Assembly (NCBI RefSeq): GCF_003627955.1
Contig: NZ_RBWS01000013.1
Span: 158,122-222,121 of the forward strand
Reading direction: 5' to 3'
Source: Sphingobacterium puteale
GTDB lineage: Bacteria > Bacteroidota > Bacteroidia > Sphingobacteriales > Sphingobacteriaceae
Length of the DNA: 64,000 nucleotides
The position numbers were made by a program, and so were the translations under genes. The notes under the pieces are model-generated. The model ran no database searches, had not been told where the DNA came from, and saw only the letters and a list, made by a program, of their open reading frames with translations. Numbering within the stretch: the stretch's first letter is position 1; every line of letters begins with the position of its first letter. Below, one piece after another: positions 8,676 through 17,962 of this stretch.

Positions 8676-9074
8676 ATGAAAAATAGCAAAAATGGATTAG
8701 TGGCATTTGCTTTGGTAGGATTGGCTGCGGGAGCTGCTGCATGGTATCTTTTAGGAACAGATGACGGGAAAAAGCAATTAGATCGTGCAAATGATGGCAT
8801 CAAAAGCTTAACTAAGTCATTGAAAGATCTTTCGAAAAAAGAAGCTAGAAAAGCCCAAAAGTTAGCCAATAGAGCTTCAGCTGAGCTGGACAACTTAAAA
8901 TCAAAAGCACAGGCAGCTTTCAGCAAAGCGACGGACGATGCAGATGCATTGAAAAATAAGGCAAAAGAAGCAGGCAGAGAAGCTTTGGACCACGCCAACA
9001 ATGCGGCACAAAATTTAGCAAATAAAATCGACAACACAACCGATGCTGCTAAATCAAAAATTTCTAATGCATAA
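8676..9074 (+). CDS. YtxH-like membrane-anchored helical protein
   Basis: A 132-residue protein with an N-terminal membrane helix (about 7-26, GLVAFALVGLAAGAAAWYLL) followed by GTDDGKK and a long Ala/Lys/Asp-rich helical region, matching the layout of YtxH-domain (general stress type) proteins. The tail resembles apolipoprotein- or LEA-like amphipathic helices with repeated KA-A-KA patterns. No enzyme motif is present. It has its own short upstream region and is followed by the ccmB promoter. A stress-related or envelope role is inferred only from the family. Confidence 0.75.
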   Translation: MKNSKNGLVAFALVGLAAGAAAWYLLGTDDGKKQLDRANDGIKSLTKSLKDLSKKEARKAQKLANRASAELDNLKSKAQAAFSKATDDADALKNKAKEAGREALDHANNAAQNLANKIDNTTDAAKSKISNA

Positions 9075-9115
9075 GTAAAAAAAACGTTTTTTTAAGAATT
9101 GGTGGTTTAACCGCA

Positions 9116-9145
9116 TTCGGTGGTTAAAATACATTTGTATCTTTG
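9116..9145 (+). promoter_or_regulatory. Putative ccmB promoter, almost leaderless
   Basis: TATCTTTG (9138-9145) is an exact TAnnTTTG element, with TTC (9116-9118) 19 bp upstream in the -33 position. Because the -7 box ends only 6 nt before the ccmB ATG (9152), the predicted transcript starts at or next to the start codon. A second exact match, TACATTTG, overlaps just upstream (9130-9137). Confidence 0.6.
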
Positions 9146-9151
9146 CGGAAT

Positions 9152-9811
9152 ATGACTTTACTGCAACAGGTAAAAACTTTAATTCTTAAAGACATCATTC
9201 TGGAATGGCGATCAAAATACGCCATCAACGGAATCCTACTATATGTCGTATCTACTGTATTTGTTTGTTATCAAGCATTCAAGTCAGTAGATACCACAGT
9301 TTGGAACGCATTGTTCTGGATTATCATGTTATTTGCATCCATCAATGCCATCAACAAGAGCTTCGTTCAGGAAAATCCCAACCGACAACTCTATTATTAC
9401 TCCTTAGTTGACCCACGGGCAATTATCCTTGCCAAAGTCATTTACAACATGTTATTGATGACTATCCTGGCCTCCATTGCTTATTTCGTTTATTCGATCA
9501 TATTTCAAAATCCTCTCGGGGACCCCACGCTATATTTCATTTCGGTCATTTTGGGCAGCATCAGTTTCGCCAGTGTATTTACCATGATTTCGGGCATAAG
9601 TTCGAAAGCCGGCAATAACAGCACGCTAATGGCCATTTTAAGTTTTCCGGCAATTATACCGCTGTTGATCGTACTGATCAAACTCTCCCGCAATGCAATA
9701 GAAGGCATGGAAAGAGCAGCAAGTATGAGAGAAATAATTGTATTACTCGCAATTAATGTAATCACGATCACTATTTCTTTATTGTTATTTCCGTACCTTT
9801 GGCGAGATTAA
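9152..9811 (+). CDS. ccmB: Heme exporter subunit CcmB
   Basis: A 219-residue integral membrane protein with about six hydrophobic spans, matching CcmB, the membrane component of the CcmABC system in cytochrome c maturation. The N-terminus MTLLQQVKTLILKDIILEWRSK is characteristic of the family (the ...KDLxxExR pattern). I place the start at the ATG 9152; an upstream in-frame TTG at 9143 falls inside the promoter box and is unlikely. ccmC follows after 35 nt. No ccmA ATPase gene is adjacent, so the partner must be encoded elsewhere. Confidence 0.88.
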   Translation: MTLLQQVKTLILKDIILEWRSKYAINGILLYVVSTVFVCYQAFKSVDTTVWNALFWIIMLFASINAINKSFVQENPNRQLYYYSLVDPRAIILAKVIYNMLLMTILASIAYFVYSIIFQNPLGDPTLYFISVILGSISFASVFTMISGISSKAGNNSTLMAILSFPAIIPLLIVLIKLSRNAIEGMERAASMREIIVLLAINVITITISLLLFPYLWRD

Positions 9812-9846
9812 ATTTTAGGATTGAAACACATTAAATTCAATTTACC

Positions 9847-10515
9847 ATGAGAAAAAAATGGTGGAAAATATTAGCTGTTCTGATTATCTGCGCAGTCATT
9901 ATCAATGGTCTTTTGGGCCCTGTCCCCCGCCTATTTATCCTTCACGAAAGTATCCGTAATGTCTATTTCCATGTTCCGATGTGGTCTGCAATGATTGTGA
10001 TGTACCTGATTTCTGTTATTTATAGTGTCAAATACCTTAATACAGGTAAAGCAGAATACGATTTAATGGCCATAGAAGCCGTAAATACAGGTATTACCTT
10101 TTGTTTTTTTGGCCTGGCAACGGGAATGCTTTGGGCCAACATTACCTGGGGAGAACCTTGGCCAAATGACCCCAAGTTAAACGGTTCGGCAATCGCGACA
10201 TTAATGTACTTAGCCTATCTCGTACTCCGCAATGCGCTCGAAGAAGAGCAGAAACGGGCAAAAATATCTGCTGTCTATAATATCTTTGCATTTCCGATCA
10301 TTATTGTATTGCTTTATATTCTTCCAAAAATGACAGATTCTCTTCATCCCGGAAGCGGTGGCAATGCTACCTTTGGCCAGCTACAAATGAGCAACGAGCT
10401 CCGTCCGACATTCTATGCCGCCATGATCGGATGGCCAATGATTGCTTTTTGGATCTGTTCAATGCGTTACAGAGTACGTCTATTGGAAAGAAAAGAGCTG
10501 CAAATCGATTCTTAA
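9847..10515 (+). CDS. ccmC: Cytochrome c biogenesis protein CcmC
   Basis: A 222-residue membrane protein of the CcmC/CcsA heme-handling superfamily. The tryptophan-rich periplasmic WWD-type signature is visible as WGEPWPNDPKLN, within residues 105-120, and the heme-ligand histidine regions FHVPMWSAM and LHPGSGG are present. It delivers heme for cytochrome c assembly together with CcmB and CcmD. The ccmD-like gene lies 213 nt downstream. Confidence 0.92.
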   Translation: MRKKWWKILAVLIICAVIINGLLGPVPRLFILHESIRNVYFHVPMWSAMIVMYLISVIYSVKYLNTGKAEYDLMAIEAVNTGITFCFFGLATGMLWANITWGEPWPNDPKLNGSAIATLMYLAYLVLRNALEEEQKRAKISAVYNIFAFPIIIVLLYILPKMTDSLHPGSGGNATFGQLQMSNELRPTFYAAMIGWPMIAFWICSMRYRVRLLERKELQIDS

Positions 10516-10728
10516 AAAGAACAGAAACAGGCTATAACCTCCTTAAAAATGGGCATTACGACAATAATAAGTCCTAAGCTCATGAAATAAAACGGAAAAC
10601 AAGCATAAGCCATTTGTTACTAATGTTTATAGCGGATCAAATGGCGATAACACTGATCAAAAATAAAGTTCTGATGAAACAGGAGAGTTACCCGAGTACT
10701 CATCAGTTATTAAAAGACAAATAATAGA

Positions 10729-10938
10729 ATGAAAAAAATAACATTGTCAATTGCATTATTAATCTTATCAACTGTAAGCGCCTTCGCTCAGGATGACGTT
10801 GATATGGCAACAGGATTACGTAGTGAAGGCAAAATCTATGTGGTTGTGCTCGTGATGCTGGTCATTTTTTTAGGTTTGGCCTTCTTTCTTTTCTTGCTCG
10901 ACCGCCGCATTACGAAATTGGAAAAAAAGAATAAATAG
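10729..10938 (+). CDS. CcmD-like small membrane protein
   Basis: A 69-residue protein with a cleavable-looking signal sequence (MKKITLSIALLILSTVSAFAQ), a short periplasmic part, one membrane span (about 37-58) and a basic tail LDRRITKLEKKNK. Location after ccmB-ccmC and the architecture fit the Bacteroidota CcmD family, whose E. coli counterpart helps release holo-CcmE from CcmABC. The signal-peptide-like start plus second span is characteristic of the Bacteroidota version. The DUF6427 gene starts 20 nt later and is likely co-transcribed. Confidence 0.75.
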   Translation: MKKITLSIALLILSTVSAFAQDDVDMATGLRSEGKIYVVVLVMLVIFLGLAFFLFLLDRRITKLEKKNK

Positions 10939-10958
10939 TCAGCTATCTATTGCATACC

Positions 10959-11942
10959 ATGATTATAAGTCAGTTCAGAAATTATACACCAGTAAATATC
11001 CTTTTTTTATCCTTCGTGGGTTTTGTATTATGCCTCGGCATATTCCTACACCTTCCGGATAAACTGGATTCTGTTATTTTTGAACCGGCTCTTGGTAATC
11101 TATTGGGGGAAAACAATTTAATCAATCTATCTCCGGCAACCAATGTCTTTATCACACTCATTCTGACCATTTTTCAGGCAACCATACTCAACCGGATCAC
11201 AAGTCACTTTAACTTGCTCGGAAAACCTAGTTTTCTGGTTGCTTTGATGTACATGACATTGGCCAGTTTATTTTTACCTTTTCTGGTCCTGTCTCCCACG
11301 CTCATCTGTAACTTTATTTCAATATGGATGCTCAGTAAATTGCTTTCCTTATATCGTCAGACCGATGTGAAAGCGGAAATGTTTGACCTGGGTATGATTG
11401 TCGGTATCGGAAGTCTCATCTACTTCCCTTTTTTGAGCATGTTTTTCCTGTTATGGATAAGTCTTCTTATTTTTAGGCCATTTAATTGGCGTGAGTGGAT
11501 CACACCATTATTGGGACTGGCTACAATCTATTTTATATTGGCAGTAATCTACTTATGGGTAGGAAAAATGGAACTATTTTACACCATATGGTTACCCTTT
11601 ACCTATAAGTTTCCAACAGCCATTCGTATTCAACTAGTTGACTACCTCGTATTGGTTCCAGTACTTTTTACCCTGATCCTTTTCCTGTTGATCCTCAAGG
11701 ATAATTTTTTCAAAAGTATCGTGCACATCCGGAAATCTTTCCAATTGTTGTTTTTCATGTTATGCCTGGCCGTGGCTTCTTTCTATTGGAACAAGAAGCT
11801 AACAGAAGCTCATTTTTTACTCTGTGCCCCTCCAATCGCCATTTATATGGCCTATTACTTCACGTATGCCAAAAAGAAATGGTTTTTTGAAGTCGTTTAC
11901 GCCATTATTGTATTAACGATAATCTACTTCCAATTTTTCTAA
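10959..11942 (+). CDS. DUF6427-family polytopic membrane protein
   Basis: A 327-residue, very hydrophobic protein with roughly eight to ten membrane spans and few polar motifs; the start MIISQFRNYTPVNILFLS resembles DUF6427 proteins of Bacteroidota. I use the ATG at 10959 rather than the TTG at 10950. Its function is unknown. Short stretches such as FRPFNWREWITPLLGL (about 170-185) are the most conserved-looking. The gene follows the ccmD-like gene closely, and the next unit (outer-membrane protein, lptC) starts 176 bp later. Confidence 0.65.
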   Translation: MIISQFRNYTPVNILFLSFVGFVLCLGIFLHLPDKLDSVIFEPALGNLLGENNLINLSPATNVFITLILTIFQATILNRITSHFNLLGKPSFLVALMYMTLASLFLPFLVLSPTLICNFISIWMLSKLLSLYRQTDVKAEMFDLGMIVGIGSLIYFPFLSMFFLLWISLLIFRPFNWREWITPLLGLATIYFILAVIYLWVGKMELFYTIWLPFTYKFPTAIRIQLVDYLVLVPVLFTLILFLLILKDNFFKSIVHIRKSFQLLFFMLCLAVASFYWNKKLTEAHFLLCAPPIAIYMAYYFTYAKKKWFFEVVYAIIVLTIIYFQFF

Positions 11943-12118
11943 ACAATTGTACAACAAGCGTTTAACCTTTTTTAACAAAATCGGCTTAACAAGCTCACAA
12001 AAATTGAATAGTTTTGTATGCGAATAAAAGCAAAGAACATTTAATTACAGGAGTCAAAAAACTCAAAGATTTCACAAAAACTAAATAAACATTAGTTTCT
12101 CAATTTTATAGGTTGACC

Positions 12119-13444
12119 ATGCAGAAACGCTTTATAAGCTCTCTAAGAAATAAATCCCTCCAACTGTTGTTAGCAGGTGGAATTTTAGCTAGTTCTACTA
12201 CCGCATTTGCCCAAAAAACAACATCAGCTTCGCCATATTCTCAACTGGGAATAGGTCAAATCCGTGAAGATTTATTGCCTCAGTACAGAGCTATGGGGGG
12301 AATTAATACAGGTATCCGTACATTTGACGGAGTATACAATACCAACCCGAGCAATCCTGCGTCTTACTCTGCAGCACGCGTGAGTGTTTTTGATGCCGGT
12401 CTATATGGCAACTATACGCAACTCAAATCCACTACCAGAGCGGACAACACCGCTGATTTTGCTTTTAGCCATATCACGATGACTTTTCCAATGAAAAAGT
12501 TCGGCGGTATCAGTATGGGTATATTGCCATTCTCGGATGTTGGTTACCGAACAAGTTCGCCGGAGGGTATTAATTCCGAAATCTATAACAAGGTATTTAC
12601 TGGTGAAGGCGGTCTGACAAAAGCTTACGCCGGATGGGGTGTACGTGTTTACAAAGGGTTGAGCATCGGTGCGAATATGTCGTACCTATTCGGAACCTTA
12701 AATGACTATAGCCGTGTTGAATTTCCGGTCACCTCCGGAGCTTTAAACCCCCAACGCCAGAATAAGCGTGAAATCCAAGGTATTATCTTTGATTACGGTT
12801 TACAATATGAACAGCCTCTAGGAAAAGAGCATGTATTGAGCTTCGGTTATTCAGGATCACTGAACAACGATATCAAGGAACGCACAACAATTATCGACAC
12901 AAGGACCGCTCCATCATCTGATCCAGACAATCAAAATATTCCGATCGATACGACCTACATGTCCGATCGTATCAGCCGACATTTAACCCTTCCCTTAAAA
13001 CACAATGTGGGGGTTACACTTGCTCGAAATGGCAAATGGCTAGTCGGGGCAGATTTCAAATATGCAGACTGGTCGAGATTTCAGGTCAGAAGTGGTGAAA
13101 ATAGACTCCGCAAAAATTATGGTGTAGCTCTTGGTGGACAATTGACTCCGGACAGATCGTCTCTTAACTATTTAAAACAGGTAGACTATCGTCTTGGATT
13201 CAGATACAACAAAACACAGTATTTTCAGGCCGGTGAAAACATCAATGATATGGCTGTAACTGTAGGTGTGGGATTACCATTAGCTAGAACGCTGTATTTA
13301 GGTGCATTTTCAAAAGTCAATTTATCGGCAGAATTCGGACAGATGGGAAAAGCAGCCAATGGTCTCCTACGGGAACGTTATATCAACTTCAATATTGGCT
13401 TTACACTCAATGACCGCTGGTTTAGAAGAAACCCAATTGATTAG
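12119..13444 (+). CDS. Outer-membrane beta-barrel protein, porin-like
   Basis: A 441-residue secreted protein with a clear signal peptide (cut after ...SSTTAFAQ, about residue 32) and alternating strands rich in Tyr/Gly typical of outer-membrane barrels, ending with aromatic-containing strands (...YINFNIGFTLNDRWF). The N-terminal SPYSQLGIGQIREDLLPQYRAM followed by NPSNPASY resembles the long-chain-fatty-acid-transporter-like/OMP family found next to lptC in Bacteroidota. The ATG at 12119 is chosen over an adjacent TTG. lptC starts 4 nt downstream. The substrate is unknown. Confidence 0.8.
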   Translation: MQKRFISSLRNKSLQLLLAGGILASSTTAFAQKTTSASPYSQLGIGQIREDLLPQYRAMGGINTGIRTFDGVYNTNPSNPASYSAARVSVFDAGLYGNYTQLKSTTRADNTADFAFSHITMTFPMKKFGGISMGILPFSDVGYRTSSPEGINSEIYNKVFTGEGGLTKAYAGWGVRVYKGLSIGANMSYLFGTLNDYSRVEFPVTSGALNPQRQNKREIQGIIFDYGLQYEQPLGKEHVLSFGYSGSLNNDIKERTTIIDTRTAPSSDPDNQNIPIDTTYMSDRISRHLTLPLKHNVGVTLARNGKWLVGADFKYADWSRFQVRSGENRLRKNYGVALGGQLTPDRSSLNYLKQVDYRLGFRYNKTQYFQAGENINDMAVTVGVGLPLARTLYLGAFSKVNLSAEFGQMGKAANGLLRERYINFNIGFTLNDRWFRRNPID

Positions 13445-13448
13445 CATA

Positions 13449-14072
13449 ATGGTACGCAAAGTATTCGCAAGTTCCATATTTCAAAATATATCGCCCCTGG
13501 TAATTCTATTTTTGCTAGGGGCGCTCTTATTGACCTCCTGTGAGCCGGACCTAAAGGAAGTTGACCGGATCGCTAATCTAAAAAAAGAGGAAGCCGTGGA
13601 TATCTCACGTCATGTGGATATCATCTATAGTGATTCAACCCGGGTCAAAGCCAACCTCACGGCCCCCGAAATGCGGATCAGACACGATAGCACTGAAATC
13701 TATGAATTTCCAAAGAGCATAAAAATCATATTCTATGATGAAAACCTCAAGGAAACCCAACGTATTACTTCTGACCATGCCGTCCGGAGAGAAAAAGAAA
13801 AAACAACGATCTTTACCAAAAATGTGGTCGTGACCATGGCTGATGGATCTATTCTGAAAACGGAGGAAATCGTCTATGACGAAGGTGCAAAAGATCCTAA
13901 TAGGACTTTTTACAACAACCTTCCTGTTCAGGCTTTCTTCAAGGATCAACGTGGCAACTTACAGGGTTCTTCTTTTAGTTCGGACAAGGATCTGCTCCAT
14001 GCCAACATACAGAATGCGACCGGTGTTGTCATTATCAAGGACAATAGTCTATTTCCATCGATAGGGAGATAG
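13449..14072 (+). CDS. lptC: LPS export protein LptC, lipoprotein type
   Basis: A 207-residue LptC-like protein that in LPS export bridges the inner-membrane LptBFG complex and periplasmic LptA. The N-terminus carries a hydrophobic segment ending in the lipobox LLTSC (Cys at about 31), so it is predicted to be a lipoprotein, unlike the transmembrane-anchored E. coli LptC. Beta-rich segments such as YSDSTRVKANLTAPEMRI and FTKNVVVTMADGSILKTEEI match the OstA/LptC fold. The ATG at 13449 is 4 nt after the stop of the outer-membrane protein gene, indicating one operon; the same frame is open upstream but only as a shadow. Confidence 0.88.
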   Translation: MVRKVFASSIFQNISPLVILFLLGALLLTSCEPDLKEVDRIANLKKEEAVDISRHVDIIYSDSTRVKANLTAPEMRIRHDSTEIYEFPKSIKIIFYDENLKETQRITSDHAVRREKEKTTIFTKNVVVTMADGSILKTEEIVYDEGAKDPNRTFYNNLPVQAFFKDQRGNLQGSSFSSDKDLLHANIQNATGVVIIKDNSLFPSIGR

Positions 14073-14361
14073 CTCGTATGTGCAAGTCCCACAGGCACGC
14101 GAAGTGGTCTGAGCAATTAAAGCCCCGGAAAATACAAGTAACTCAACAACAGAACCCTTGCGGCCTATTGGCATCGCCTGATTGAGAGATTTTCAATAAA
14201 AAAACAGCAGCATACAAATAGTTTTCAAATTTGTTTTATTACATTCAGGAAAATATTCCGTTTTTTTTTATAAAAATTGTATCTTGCACCGCATTTTGCT
14301 ATGCTATGCATAAATTAACGAAATACAAGTATTTACACAATATAAACACAATAAGCAGACT

Positions 14362-16467
14362 ATGGGATTAATGGGCTTTTTGCGTAACAAAGCTGGTGTC
14401 ATATTGACCGCAGCGATGGCTATCGCAATTTTAGCATTTTTACTAGGCGATGTCGTTCGAGGAGGAGCCCCTTTTTGGGCGAGACATCAAAATCGTGTAG
14501 GGGAAGTCAACGGAACAGAAATTGAGTATCCTGCGTTCAACCAACAAGTGGAACAGGCCGAAGAAATGTTCAAACAACAAATGGGCGGTGCAGTTACTCC
14601 TCAAATGAGAACTTATGCCGTACAACAGGTTTGGAATCAATTCCTATCCAGAGAGATCTTGAAAAAAGAGATTGAAAAAATCGGTTTGACAGTAGGTAAA
14701 GATGAATTAAATGATCTAGTAAAAGGACCAAATCCTTCTCCTCAGATCGTACAAGCATTTACCAATCCGCAAACAGGACAGTTTGACCATGGCCAATTGA
14801 TGACTTTTATAAGTCAAATGAATACATCCGGTAACCAAGCAGTGGCCCAGCAATGGGAGGTTCTACTTGAAGGTGTAAGAGACGAACGCCTAAGCAGCAA
14901 GTATGGCGAATTGCTTTCGAACAGTGTTTACGTAACTTCATTGGAAGCTAACGAAGAATATCAGGAACGCAATAAATTGGCCAATTTCAAATACATCCTT
15001 TTAGACTATGCTTCTGTAAAAGATGCTGAAGCGAAAGTGACCGATGCGGATTTCCAGGAATACTACAATGAGCATAAAAATATGTTCAAAACACAAGAGG
15101 AAACACGTGCGATCCAATACGTTACTGTAGATGCAAAACCTCTTGCTAAAGATTCATTAGCTGTCAAAGAAGCGATCGACAAGTTAAAACAAGATCTTAT
15201 TGTTGCGAAGGATGATTCACTATTTGCTTCCATCAATTCGGACAATAAATATCCATTCACCTATGTGAAAAAAGGCCAATTGAGTCCATCCTTGGATTCT
15301 GTAGTCTTCAACGTAGCTGCAGGTACTACAGTAGGTCCGTTCTTGAGCAACAATGCTTACGAAATTGCAAAAGTAGTTTCAACAGTCGTAGGACCGGATT
15401 CAGTAAAAGCTTCGCACATTCTATTGGATGCTACCGCCGAAGGTGGTGTGGACAAAGCATTGGCAAAAGCGGATTCTATCAAAGGCTTAATCCAAAAAGG
15501 CGATAACTTTGCAGCATTAGCTGTCCAGTTCAGCAGTGATCCGGGCAGTAAAACAAATGGTGGTGAGCTAGGTACTTTTACAAGAGGCCGCATGGTACCT
15601 GAATTTGAAAAAGCAGTATTTGAAGGCAAAACCGGAGACATTAAAGTGGTAAAATCCCAGTTTGGCGTACATATTATCAAAATCGAAAAACAGATCGGTA
15701 CAGCGAAATACGCGAAAGTTGCGATCATCGACAAGGTAATCAACAGTGGTAAAGAAACCCTAAACAATGCGCATAGCAAAGCGACAGCATTCTTATCTGC
15801 AGCTACTGCACAAAACTTTGCACAAGAGGCTAAAAAACTTGGTTTGGAAGCGCGCACAGCATCACGTGTTACAGCAATGGACAATGTGCTTGATGGTACT
15901 GAAGCGCCACGTGATTTGATAAAATGGGCTTTTGAAGCTAAAAAAGGTGATATTTCCGACAAAGTCTTTGAAACCGAAACTTCTTATATCTTAGCGAGCC
16001 TAGTGGATGTACAACCCAAAGGGGTGCTTTCTTTGGACGCGGTGAAAAAAGACATTGAGCCTGCAGTTAAAAATAAGGTTAAAGCGAAAGTATTAAAAGA
16101 AAGATTTGCAAAAGCTTTGGCTGGAGCTTCTTCCATTGACCAAGTGGCTCAAAAAGTGGGCAAATCGGCGATCCATGTGGAGAATGTGGTATTTGCCAAC
16201 CCTGTTATTCCGGGTGTAGCCTTGGAAAATGCAGTAGTAGGTACTGTATTTGGACTTCAACCAAACAAACCTTCGAAAGCTATTGAAGGGAACACAGGTG
16301 TGTATGTCGTGCAGGTGAATGGTTTCACAAACCCATCAGCGATCTCTGACATCAACGGACAAAAGAAACAAATGCTTGCCGCTAAGGCACAACGCGCTTG
16401 GGGATCTATTTTCCGCGCATTGCAAGACAAAGCTGAAATCATTGACAATAGAGTGAAATTCTTTTAG
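14362..16467 (+). CDS. PpiD/SurA-like peptidyl-prolyl isomerase
   Basis: A 701-residue membrane-anchored foldase. One N-terminal span (about 12-30) places the rest in the periplasm; a SurA-N-like chaperone region follows (VGEVNGTEIEYPAFNQQVEQ onward), then a parvulin rotamase domain (about 347-440) with SHILL, QFSSDPGSKTNGGELGTF and FGVHIIKI hallmarks, and a long C-terminal chaperone part with a second, degenerate rotamase-like segment. It should assist folding of outer-membrane proteins, fitting its position after the porin-like gene and lptC. A strong terminator follows at once. Confidence 0.88.
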   Translation: MGLMGFLRNKAGVILTAAMAIAILAFLLGDVVRGGAPFWARHQNRVGEVNGTEIEYPAFNQQVEQAEEMFKQQMGGAVTPQMRTYAVQQVWNQFLSREILKKEIEKIGLTVGKDELNDLVKGPNPSPQIVQAFTNPQTGQFDHGQLMTFISQMNTSGNQAVAQQWEVLLEGVRDERLSSKYGELLSNSVYVTSLEANEEYQERNKLANFKYILLDYASVKDAEAKVTDADFQEYYNEHKNMFKTQEETRAIQYVTVDAKPLAKDSLAVKEAIDKLKQDLIVAKDDSLFASINSDNKYPFTYVKKGQLSPSLDSVVFNVAAGTTVGPFLSNNAYEIAKVVSTVVGPDSVKASHILLDATAEGGVDKALAKADSIKGLIQKGDNFAALAVQFSSDPGSKTNGGELGTFTRGRMVPEFEKAVFEGKTGDIKVVKSQFGVHIIKIEKQIGTAKYAKVAIIDKVINSGKETLNNAHSKATAFLSAATAQNFAQEAKKLGLEARTASRVTAMDNVLDGTEAPRDLIKWAFEAKKGDISDKVFETETSYILASLVDVQPKGVLSLDAVKKDIEPAVKNKVKAKVLKERFAKALAGASSIDQVAQKVGKSAIHVENVVFANPVIPGVALENAVVGTVFGLQPNKPSKAIEGNTGVYVVQVNGFTNPSAISDINGQKKQMLAAKAQRAWGSIFRALQDKAEIIDNRVKFF

Positions 16468-16488
16468 AAGATTTTTAAGTAAATTTGT

Positions 16489-16518
16489 AGCCGGACGAAT
16501 TATCGTCCGGCTTTTTTT
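16489..16518 (+). terminator. Intrinsic terminator after the isomerase gene
   Basis: A perfect 10-bp stem AGCCGGACGA/TCGTCCGGCT with a 4-nt loop, followed by seven T residues, 22 nt after the stop codon of the isomerase gene. Confidence 0.93.
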
Positions 16519-16530
16519 GATAAAATAACT

Positions 16531-17076
16531 ATGGAAATTCAAACAAATATTGTCAATAAAGTTGCGCAAAGTGGATTGATGACCGTTGATCTGGCGGATT
16601 ATCATCCGAAGACCGACAACGTCCTATATGATATCAAGGATAATTTGTTCCATGGTCTGATGTTACGGGAAAAAGATTTCCGCGAGTTCATCAAAACACA
16701 TGACTGGTCACTGTATACTAACAAACATGTTGCCATCACCTGTACCGCTGATGCTATTGTACCCACATGGGCCTATATGCTGCTGGCAAATAAGCTAGAA
16801 CCTCATGCCGCTACTGTTATCTTCGGAGATTTAGATGAGCTCGTACGCATACAGTATGCCGCCGCTATTGACCAAATTGACATGGAGCAGTTTCGCGATC
16901 AACGGGTGGTCGTGAAGGGCTGTGGAGACACCTTCATTCCGGAATCGTCATTTGTTCAGTTCACGGTAAAACTTAGCAAAGTAGCTAAAAGTATTATGTA
17001 CGGGGAACCCTGTTCCACAGTTCCAGTTTTTAAAAGAAGTCCTCAAGCGCCAAAAGCAGCTGACAAACAAGTATAA
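16531..17076 (+). CDS. DUF2480-family protein
   Basis: A 181-residue cytoplasmic protein of the DUF2480 family restricted mainly to Bacteroidota. Recognition rests on the N-terminal VNKVAQSGLMTVDLADY and the REKDFREFIKTHDWS segments. There is no signal peptide, membrane span or catalytic motif that I can name. It starts only 12 nt after the preceding terminator. A cysteine pair region VVVKGCGDTFIPESSF is notable but may be structural. Function unknown. Confidence 0.8.
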   Translation: MEIQTNIVNKVAQSGLMTVDLADYHPKTDNVLYDIKDNLFHGLMLREKDFREFIKTHDWSLYTNKHVAITCTADAIVPTWAYMLLANKLEPHAATVIFGDLDELVRIQYAAAIDQIDMEQFRDQRVVVKGCGDTFIPESSFVQFTVKLSKVAKSIMYGEPCSTVPVFKRSPQAPKAADKQV

Positions 17077-17171
17077 GCAGCTGGCTCATGTGGGTTTCAT
17101 CACCTTAAAAAGACAATTTATTCTGATGAAATTAACATTTCTTTTCAAACAATTTTCGTAAACTTACGTAC

Positions 17172-17957
17172 ATGAAACTTATATCGACATTGCTCCTATA
17201 CTTATCAGTTTTTGTAAGTACAGTTTTCGCTCAGGATTTACCCCATTTAAAGGAATCGGCATTTAAAGGTGGAGAGAAATTAAAGTACAAACTCCGCTAT
17301 GGTATAATTTCCGCAGCAACGGGAACGTTGACTGTCGGTGATACAAAAGACGGATTTGGGAATCCTTCCTTTCATCTGTATGCCGCTGGTAAAACAGCTG
17401 GAGCATTTGCCATTTATACCGTAAGAAACGAATATAATTCGTATATCAATAGTAAGACATTCTTACCTTACTATTATACGGAAAACATCCGTGAAGGTGG
17501 TTACAGAAGGAACGATAAAGTACGTTTCAATCAGGATACACATACAGTGGTCGGTAATAAGGGAACATTTACATCCAAGGTGGATCAAACCTTTGATTTG
17601 CTGTCCTCCTACTACTTTGCCCGTAATTTGGACTTAAGTTCGGTAAAGCCCGGGGAATCCTTTAAACTGACCTATTTCCTGAATGACGAAATTGCCACAC
17701 TGGGCATTCAGTATATCGGAATCGAAAAAATAAAAACCGAATTGGGTACATTGGAGTGCCTTAAATTCAGTCCCGAAATTAAACCGGGGCGTATCTTTAA
17801 AAAAAATAGCAAGCTATACCTTTGGGTAACCAACGATGGTAACCGCATTCCTGTGAAGGCCAATGTCGATATATTAATTGGCTCTGTCACTTTAGAACTC
17901 CTGGAAGCAAGCGGACTAAAATATAAATTGGGCCAAAAAGCAAGCTACTCAAAATAA
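17172..17957 (+). CDS. DUF3108 periplasmic protein
   Basis: A 261-residue exported protein (signal peptide to about residue 20, ...VFVSTVFAQ) of the DUF3108 family, with KGGEKLKYKLRYGIISAATG near the N-terminus, the family's most conserved stretch, and a beta-rich body. The family's role is undefined; the fold is related to outer-membrane lipoprotein carriers in some descriptions. It is followed 5 nt later by the DUF3109 gene, so the two form an operon. Confidence 0.85.
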   Translation: MKLISTLLLYLSVFVSTVFAQDLPHLKESAFKGGEKLKYKLRYGIISAATGTLTVGDTKDGFGNPSFHLYAAGKTAGAFAIYTVRNEYNSYINSKTFLPYYYTENIREGGYRRNDKVRFNQDTHTVVGNKGTFTSKVDQTFDLLSSYYFARNLDLSSVKPGESFKLTYFLNDEIATLGIQYIGIEKIKTELGTLECLKFSPEIKPGRIFKKNSKLYLWVTNDGNRIPVKANVDILIGSVTLELLEASGLKYKLGQKASYSK

Positions 17958-17962
17958 ATAGA

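Noticed and set aside
8645..9037. Minus-strand open frame opposite the YtxH-like gene
   Set aside because: Mirror of the Ala/Lys-rich coding sequence; the plus strand has the credible start and membrane helix.
10671..10706. CTGATGA/TCATCAG inverted repeat resembling a hammerhead ribozyme core before the ccmD-like gene
   Set aside because: The stem II and GAAA parts needed for a hammerhead are missing; only a weak hairpin remains.
15357..15962. A 201-codon minus-strand frame within the isomerase gene
   Set aside because: It lies fully opposite a conserved parvulin domain and has no family features.
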